The position numbers were made by a program, and so were the translations under genes. The notes beneath the pieces are model-generated. The model searched no databases and was not told where the DNA came from. It saw only the letters and a list, made by a program, of their open reading frames with translations. Below, piece by piece: positions 58,957 to 64,000 of a DNA stretch of 64,000 nucleotides. Within the stretch, counting starts at the first letter, position 1. Every line of letters starts with the position of its first letter. Source of the DNA: Micromonospora rosaria (GTDB lineage: Bacteria > Actinomycetota > Actinomycetes > Mycobacteriales > Micromonosporaceae); contig NZ_LRQV01000019.1 of NCBI RefSeq assembly GCF_001567585.1, forward strand, positions 1 through 64,000. Direction: 5' to 3'.

Positions 58957-61900
58957 TCACCCGGTGGCCGCCCGTCCCCCGTGGGGCCGCACCCGGACGC
59001 CGGCGGCGGGCGACCCCGCCGTGCTGTCCCGCTCCCCGGCACCCCACGCGACGAGCACGTCGATCTCGTAGCCCAACTCGGCCACGGTCGCCGTCTCGAA
59101 CAGCACCCGCAGCGGCAGGTCGACCCCGAACTCCTCACCCAGCCGGAACACCACGCGGGTGACCAGCAACGAGTGGCCCCCCAACGCGAAGAAGTTGTCC
59201 TGCCGGCCGATGCGCTCGACGCCGAGCACCTCGCTCCAGACAGCGGCCACCACCTTCTCGGTGTCGGTCGCCGCGGCGCGGTACCCGTCGGTCGGTTCCG
59301 GGTCCGGCAGCGGTAGCCGATTCCGGTCGATCTTGCCGGAGGCGGTCCGGGGCAGGGCGTCCAGGACCAGGATCAGACCCGGCACCATGTAGTCGGGCAA
59401 CGTACCGAGCAGCGCCGCGCGCACCGCCAACGGAGTCAGTGACCGCCCGTCCCGGGGCGTGACGTACCCGATCAGGCGGGGCGTCGGCCCCGACCGGTCG
59501 CAGAGCACCGCCGCCGCCTCGACCGTGGCCAGGGACCGCAGGCACGCCTCGATCTCGCCCGGCTCGATACGGTATCCGTGGATCTTGACCTGGAAGTCGA
59601 TCCGCCCGGCGAACTCGAGCGTCCCGTCCGCGCGCCAGCGCGCGCGGTCGCCGGTGCGGTAGAGCCGGTCACCGGGGCCCCCGAACGGGTCGGGTACGAA
59701 CGAGGCCGCGGTGAGGTCCGGCCGCCCCAGGTACCCACGGGCGAGCCCGATCCCGCCGACGTGGACCTCGCCGTACGCGCCGAGCGGTGCCGGCCGCATC
59801 GCGGCATCCAGCACGTACACGCGGAGGTTGTCGATCGGCGCGCCCATCGGTGCCAGATCCGGCCAGCGGTCCGTGGGATGGGTGAGCCGGTTGACCGTGA
59901 CCACGTTCGCCTCGGTCTGCCCATAGTGGTTGTCCAGGACGGCCTCGGGCAGGGCGGCGAACATCCGGCGGATCCGGTCGTCGACGCGCTGCCGGTCACC
60001 GGTGGTGGCCACGTCCCGCAGCGAGGCGAACCGCTCGGGAGACGTCTCGGCCTGCTCGGCCAGGTGTTCGAGGACCACGGCCGGCAGCACGGCGGTGGTG
60101 ATCCGGTGTTCCTCGATGAACCGGCTCAGGCCGGGCATGTCCCGCCTGATCTCCTCGGGCACGACGACCAGGGTGCCGCCGGTCCACCAGGCCAGCATGA
60201 CCTCCAAGAGGAAGGTGTCCGGGCTCATCGAGTAGAACTGCAGCACCCGAGGCTGTGCCCGGTAGCGCCCGAGCGTCCAGTTCATCAGATTGAGCTTGGA
60301 GCCGTGGGTCATCGCGATGCCCTTCGGACGTCCCGTCGAGCCCGAGGTGTAGACGACGTACAGCAGGCTCTCCGCCCCGGCGCGCGCCGGTAGGTCGTCC
60401 GCCGGGTACACCGCGATCCGCTGCCGGGACTCCCGGTCCACGGTGAGCACACGCGGCCGTCCGCCCGCCCCCGTCGCCGCCTCCGTCGCCAACCCCGCCG
60501 TGTCCGCGTCCGCCACGACGAGCGCAGCACCCGTGTCCCGGATCAGGAACTCCAACCGGGGCAGCGGGTCCGTCGGGTCCAGCGGCACGTACGCGCCACC
60601 GGCCTTGACGATCGCCAGGATCACGACCAGCGCCGTCGTACCGCGCGGGAGACAGACCCCCACCACCGTCTCCGGGCCGACCCCGTGGTCACACAGGTAG
60701 CGGGCCCACCGGTTCGCCTCGGCGTTGAGGTGCCGGTAGGTGAGGTGCTCGTCGCCCGACACCACCGCCACCCGGTCGGGATGTGCCTCGACCTGGCGCT
60801 CGACATGCGCCGACACGTTCACGGTGTCCGGCGCGGCCGACACGGGCCCGGTACCCCACTCGCCGAGCAGGGCACGCTCCCGCGCGCTCATCGGCAGCAG
60901 GGCCGAGACCGGGACGTCCGGCGTGGCCACCGCCGCGGCCACCAGCGCCGTGTACTGGTCGGCGAACCGCACGATGGTGGCCTCGTCGAACAGATCCCGG
61001 GCGAAGAGGACCCGCCCGAGCAACTCGTCACCGGCCGTCTCGAACAGGTGCAGCTCGACGTCGAAGCGAGTGGTGACGGTCTCACCGCCGAACTCCGTCA
61101 CGGTGAGACCCGGCAGCTCCAGATCGCCGCGTTCGACCCCGGTGCCGGTGCTCAGCAGACTGAACAGAAGCTGTACCACCGGGTTCCGGCTCAGGTCACG
61201 ACGCGGCGCGAGGTCCTCCACGATCCGATCGAACGGGACGTCCTGCCGGGTGAACGCCTCCAGCACGGCGTCCCTGACCCGGGCGACCAGGTCCCCGAAG
61301 GACGGGTCACCGGTGAGGTCGATCCGGAACGGCAGGGTGTTGGCGAAAAAGCCCACGGCGCCCCGCAGCTCCGGGTCGGGCCGCCCGTACACGGGGGAAC
61401 CGACCAGCAGGTCGGTGGCGCCGGTCAGGCGGGACAGCAGCAGGCCGTAGGCGGCCAGGGAGGCCATGAACAGGGTGGCGCCCCGCTCGGCGGAGAGCGC
61501 CCGTAGCCCGCCGGCCACCTCGGCGACGATCGGGAAGGTGAACTCCCCGGCCACCGCGGACGGGACGGCGGGGCGGCGGTGGTCCGACGGAAGCTCCAGC
61601 GTCAGCGGTGCGTCCGCGAGGTGCCGCCGCCAGTAGTCCACCTGCTCGGCCATGCCGGGCTCGCCCATCCGGACGCGCTGCCGGTGGGCGAAGTCGGCGT
61701 ACTGCACGGGTCGGGCCCGCGCCGGGGTGGCGCCCCGCGCGTACGCCTGGTACGCCTCGGTCAACTCCTCGGTGAACACGACCAGCGACCAGCCGTCGAA
61801 CGCGATGTGGTGTGCGGTGCAGAGCAGCACGTGATCGTCGTCGGCGAGCCGGAGCAGGACGGCCCGGAACAGCGGTCCGCTGGCGAGGTCGAACGGGGTC

Positions 61901-62232
61901 TCCGCCTCGGTCACCGCCAGCCAGCGCGCCGACGCCTCGGGGTCGTCGGCCGCGCCGAGGTCGACCAGCCGTGGCTGCCAGTCCTCCGGACCGGTGACCT
62001 GGAACGGCTCGCCGTCGATGAGTTCGACTCGGGCCCGCAGGACCTCGTGCCGCCCGACCACGTGACTCAGGGCGCGTCGCATCGCGCCCTGGTTGAGCCG
62101 ACCCCGGAGCCGGTAGCCGAACGGAATGTTGTACGCGGTGCGGCCGGGCAGCAGGCGCTCGACGAACCAGAGCCGGCGCTGCGCGAAGGACAGCGGCGTC
62201 CGGACTCGCGTGGTGGGGGTGGACTCGGTCAT
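58957..62232 (-). CDS. Non-ribosomal peptide synthetase, one module (C-A-PCP)
   Basis: A 1091-residue NRPS. Condensation domain about 10-440 with HHIAFDG (141-147); adenylation domain about 460-960 with YVVYTSGSTGRPKG (A3), NHYGQTEAN (A5), YRTGDRARWRADG (A7) and GKIDRNRLP (A10); carrier protein with Ser1021 in FFALGGHSLL. There is no epimerase or thioesterase, so the product must pass to another protein. My reading of the A-domain pocket keeps Asp235 (PDTFLLE) but the full code is not reliable by eye. The start at 62232 follows GGAGG. It diverges from a P450 gene; such pairs usually hydroxylate the carrier-bound amino acid. Confidence 0.92.
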   Translation of the reverse strand: MTESTPTTRVRTPLSFAQRRLWFVERLLPGRTAYNIPFGYRLRGRLNQGAMRRALSHVVGRHEVLRARVELIDGEPFQVTGPEDWQPRLVDLGAADDPEASARWLAVTEAETPFDLASGPLFRAVLLRLADDDHVLLCTAHHIAFDGWSLVVFTEELTEAYQAYARGATPARARPVQYADFAHRQRVRMGEPGMAEQVDYWRRHLADAPLTLELPSDHRRPAVPSAVAGEFTFPIVAEVAGGLRALSAERGATLFMASLAAYGLLLSRLTGATDLLVGSPVYGRPDPELRGAVGFFANTLPFRIDLTGDPSFGDLVARVRDAVLEAFTRQDVPFDRIVEDLAPRRDLSRNPVVQLLFSLLSTGTGVERGDLELPGLTVTEFGGETVTTRFDVELHLFETAGDELLGRVLFARDLFDEATIVRFADQYTALVAAAVATPDVPVSALLPMSARERALLGEWGTGPVSAAPDTVNVSAHVERQVEAHPDRVAVVSGDEHLTYRHLNAEANRWARYLCDHGVGPETVVGVCLPRGTTALVVILAIVKAGGAYVPLDPTDPLPRLEFLIRDTGAALVVADADTAGLATEAATGAGGRPRVLTVDRESRQRIAVYPADDLPARAGAESLLYVVYTSGSTGRPKGIAMTHGSKLNLMNWTLGRYRAQPRVLQFYSMSPDTFLLEVMLAWWTGGTLVVVPEEIRRDMPGLSRFIEEHRITTAVLPAVVLEHLAEQAETSPERFASLRDVATTGDRQRVDDRIRRMFAALPEAVLDNHYGQTEANVVTVNRLTHPTDRWPDLAPMGAPIDNLRVYVLDAAMRPAPLGAYGEVHVGGIGLARGYLGRPDLTAASFVPDPFGGPGDRLYRTGDRARWRADGTLEFAGRIDFQVKIHGYRIEPGEIEACLRSLATVEAAAVLCDRSGPTPRLIGYVTPRDGRSLTPLAVRAALLGTLPDYMVPGLILVLDALPRTASGKIDRNRLPLPDPEPTDGYRAAATDTEKVVAAVWSEVLGVERIGRQDNFFALGGHSLLVTRVVFRLGEEFGVDLPLRVLFETATVAELGYEIDVLVAWGAGERDSTAGSPAAGVRVRPHGGRAATG

Positions 62233-62369
62233 CAGGCTTCCTCCGTGGATACCCCCGCGTGACGACTGGCGAGGAGACGGACTCCTGCGGGAGCAGGACG
62301 GCAAGAGAGAGGAGGCCGCCCGGAACGCCACCCGATCGCGGCCACCATCGCGATTCTGGTGACCGGCCG

Positions 62370-62450
62370 TGTCACCGCGCTGTCACGAGGCCCCCGGTGC
62401 GGCGGCGGTCCGCCCGACCCGCCGGGCCGCCGCGGGACAGCGGCGTGACA
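62370..62450. promoter_or_regulatory. Mirrored 11-nt tandem repeats between NRPS and P450
   Basis: On the plus strand, TGTCACCGCGC at 62370-62380 is followed directly by TGTCACGAGGC (62381-62391). On the minus strand, TGTCACGCCGC (62450-62440) is followed by TGTCCCGCGGC (62439-62429). Each pair is a direct repeat with an 11-nt period, and the two pairs face away from each other toward the two divergent genes. Direct repeats with 11-nt period are the form bound by SARP and PhoP-type activators. Confidence 0.6.
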
Positions 62451-62510
62451 GCCGGCGCTGCCAGCATGGGGCACGACATGCGTACCCGTCGAATCGGGAG
62501 GCGACCAGCC

Positions 62511-63839
62511 ATGACGTTCGTGAACCTACCCGCGTTCGTGAGCCGCGCCGGCCGTGGAGATCCGGATCCGTACCCGAACTTCGACTGGATGCGCTCCACC
62601 ATGCCGGTCGGGCCCGTCATCGGCCCGGAGGGCCATGGCAGGGCCTGGTTCGTGAGCTCGTACGAGCACGGCCGGGCGTGCCTGACCGATCCGCGGCTGA
62701 GCCACGACCGGCGGCACGCCGCGACGGCCACCCCGGACGAGGCGGTGGACGAGGGTGACCTGCTCGGCAAGGACCCGCCGCACCACACCCGACTGCGCCG
62801 GCTGGTGAACCCGGTGCTGAGCCGGGGAGCGGTCGAACGGCTACGGCCGAGGATCGTCGAGGTCTGCTCGTCGCTCGTCGACGCCTTCGCCGGACGCGGG
62901 AACGCCGACCTCGTCGCCGAGTACGCCTGGCCGATCCCGTGGGCGGTGGTCCACGACTTTCTCGGCATCCCCGATGCGGTACGCATGGACGCCAGCCACT
63001 GCATCGACCGGTTTCTCGTCGCCGGGTACCAGGAGCAGCAGCGCCGGGGAGGGCCGACACCCGCGACCGACGAGCTGATGGACTACGTACGGCACCTGAT
63101 CGCCTACAAACGCGGCAACCCCGGCGACGACCTCATCACCTCCCTGACCGCTGGCCTGCAACGGGGCCTGCTGCGCTCCGAGGCCGAACTCGAGGGGATG
63201 CTCTACGTGCTGCTCGGAGCCGGGCAGGTCAGCACGGGCCCGATGATCGCCGCCGCGCTCCTGCGCCTGCTCGAGAACCCCGACCAGCTCGCCCGCGCCC
63301 GAGCCGGCCAGGTCAACTGGCGGCTGGTGGTGGAGGAGGCCCTGCGCTACGACTCGCCCGTACAGACCTCGGTGACCCGCTACGCCCTCACCGACCTGGA
63401 GATCGCCGGCGTCCGCGTCGCCAAGGGCGACATGGTCATCGTCTCGCTCGCCGCGGCCAACCGGGACCCGTCCACCTTCACCGACGCGGCACGCTTCGAC
63501 GTCCGTCGGCGCCGCCGTACCCACCTGGCGTTCGGCCACGGGATCCACCTGTGCGTGGGGGCGCCCCTGGCCCGGTTGGAGGGGGAGGTCTGCCTCCGGC
63601 TGCTCTTCGACCGACTGCCCACCCTGCGCCTGGCCACGTCGCCGACGGACACCGCATGGGTGCTGGGGCCGAAGCTGCGCAGCCCCCGCCAGGTACCCGT
63701 CGTCTTCGACCCGCCGGGGCCGCACCACGACCCGCGCACCTCCCCGGTGGCGGGAACGCCTCCCGCCACCCACCACGACGGGACCGTGGACTCCGTCGGC
63801 GGCTGCCCGGTGGACCACGCCGAGCGACCCGCTCCGTGA
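62511..63839 (+). CDS. Cytochrome P450
   Basis: A 442-residue soluble bacterial P450. Heme-ligating Cys348 lies in AFGHGIHLCVGAPLARLE; ExxR is EEALRYDSP. The I-helix segment reads LLGAGQVSTGPMI, where the standard AG-x-(E/D)-T becomes AG-Q-V-S, so the usual acid/threonine pair for proton delivery is missing. The C-terminus has an extra proline/histidine-rich tail (PPGPHHDP and onward). The ATG at 62511 has GGGAGG about 10 bp before it. Divergent from a C-A-PCP NRPS, it probably oxidises the carrier-bound amino acid or peptide. Confidence 0.9.
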   Translation: MTFVNLPAFVSRAGRGDPDPYPNFDWMRSTMPVGPVIGPEGHGRAWFVSSYEHGRACLTDPRLSHDRRHAATATPDEAVDEGDLLGKDPPHHTRLRRLVNPVLSRGAVERLRPRIVEVCSSLVDAFAGRGNADLVAEYAWPIPWAVVHDFLGIPDAVRMDASHCIDRFLVAGYQEQQRRGGPTPATDELMDYVRHLIAYKRGNPGDDLITSLTAGLQRGLLRSEAELEGMLYVLLGAGQVSTGPMIAAALLRLLENPDQLARARAGQVNWRLVVEEALRYDSPVQTSVTRYALTDLEIAGVRVAKGDMVIVSLAAANRDPSTFTDAARFDVRRRRRTHLAFGHGIHLCVGAPLARLEGEVCLRLLFDRLPTLRLATSPTDTAWVLGPKLRSPRQVPVVFDPPGPHHDPRTSPVAGTPPATHHDGTVDSVGGCPVDHAERPAP

Positions 63840-63919
63840 CGCATCCGTGAGAGCCGTCGCGCCGACGCGCCGTGTCGCAGCGGCGGGACCGGTGGGCGCG
63901 GCCGAGGTTTCGACGGTCG

Positions 63920-64000
63920 TCACCTGCCGGGCGGGGGCACCCCCGCCCGGCGGCGCGCCGGTGGCTCCGGTCGCCCGAGCACCGCGTCGGCGATGTGGTC
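63920..64000 (-). CDS. Possible C-terminus of a gene continuing past the window
   Basis: A minus-strand frame enters from the right edge with DHIADAVLGRPEPPARRRAG and ends at TGA (63922-63920). The first part looks protein-like, but 26 codons are too few to name a family. The hairpin at 63927-63950 lies inside it. Low confidence. Confidence 0.3.
   Translation of the reverse strand, partial: DHIADAVLGRPEPPARRRAGVPPPGR
63927..63950. terminator. GC-rich hairpin after the P450 gene
   Basis: Left arm CCGGGCGGGGG and right arm CCCCCGCCCGG are exact complements around a two-base centre, so an 11-bp stem (9-10 bp in practice). It lies 88 bp after the P450 stop. It may end that transcript, or it may simply be part of a coding region coming from the right. 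Confidence 0.5.

Noticed and set aside
1-64000. CRISPR arrays, rRNA and tRNA genes.
   Set aside because: No regularly spaced repeats and no recognisable structural RNA were seen on reading the window.

Overview
The window is high-GC actinobacterial DNA with a mosaic history. From about 12.5 kb rightwards the gene style fits a mycelial actinomycete, most like Micromonosporaceae: secreted CBM2 and fibronectin-III proteins, NB-ARC regulators, an LmbU-type regulator, natural-product enzymes and a TTA codon in a biosynthetic gene. The first ~12.15 kb reads differently. Leucine is mostly CTC, two genes carry single-base frameshifts, and the block ends inside an ABC permease. It resembles Microbacteriaceae-type DNA and is either a decaying transferred segment or an assembly chimera.

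Layout. 0.5-12.15 kb: catabolic and transport genes (two MFS exporters, TetR, a 6-oxocamphor-hydrolase-like crotonase, a broken alpha/beta hydrolase, an amidohydrolase coupled to an Fe-S L-serine dehydratase, a double Lrp regulator, an M20 amidohydrolase, a broken ABC transporter). 12.2-15.7 kb: a scar zone with an IS5-type transposase tail, a truncated IS3-type element inserted in a phosphotransferase-like gene, and a few small genes. 15.7-22.6 kb: a secreted FnIII/CBM2 protein, a PEP-mutase-family enzyme, and a small-protein/BBE-oxidase/MFS operon behind a palindromic operator.

23.0-35.65 kb is the centrepiece: a tightly coupled operon that looks like a hydrazine (N-N bond) natural-product pathway. 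It has an NB-ARC regulator, an amine N-hydroxylase, a free-standing cupin, a free-standing methionyl-tRNA-synthetase-like ligase, a DAO-family flavoenzyme, three different ATP-grasp ligases, a dimethylargininase-family hydrolase and a DUF885 metallopeptidase-like protein. The first four enzymes match the logic of the known s56-p1/triacsin/pyrazomycin hydrazine machinery, where cupin and MetRS are normally fused. Three ATP-grasps and a peptidase without any NRPS suggest an uncharacterised small peptide-like hydrazine product. This is the best candidate for a new system.

35.7-46.5 kb: YjbR-like, Eis-like acetyltransferase, RidA/MarR divergent pair with twin operators, GPP34 plus ABC exporter, DesKR-like two-component system, SGNH hydrolase, DUF5872, two small secreted proteins. 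46.5-54.8 kb: a STAND NTPase with a small partner, an alpha/beta hydrolase, an XRE-NB-ARC regulator and a CBM2-tailed trypsin-like protease, with a perfect 15-bp terminator stem between the last two. 54.9-64 kb: aldo/keto reductase, SRPBCC protein, LmbU-type regulator, PaiB-like protein, and a divergent one-module NRPS (C-A-PCP) / P450 pair with mirrored 11-nt repeats. This is probably the edge of a second biosynthetic locus that continues past the window.

No tRNA, rRNA or CRISPR array was seen. All family assignments are by eye from protein sequence.
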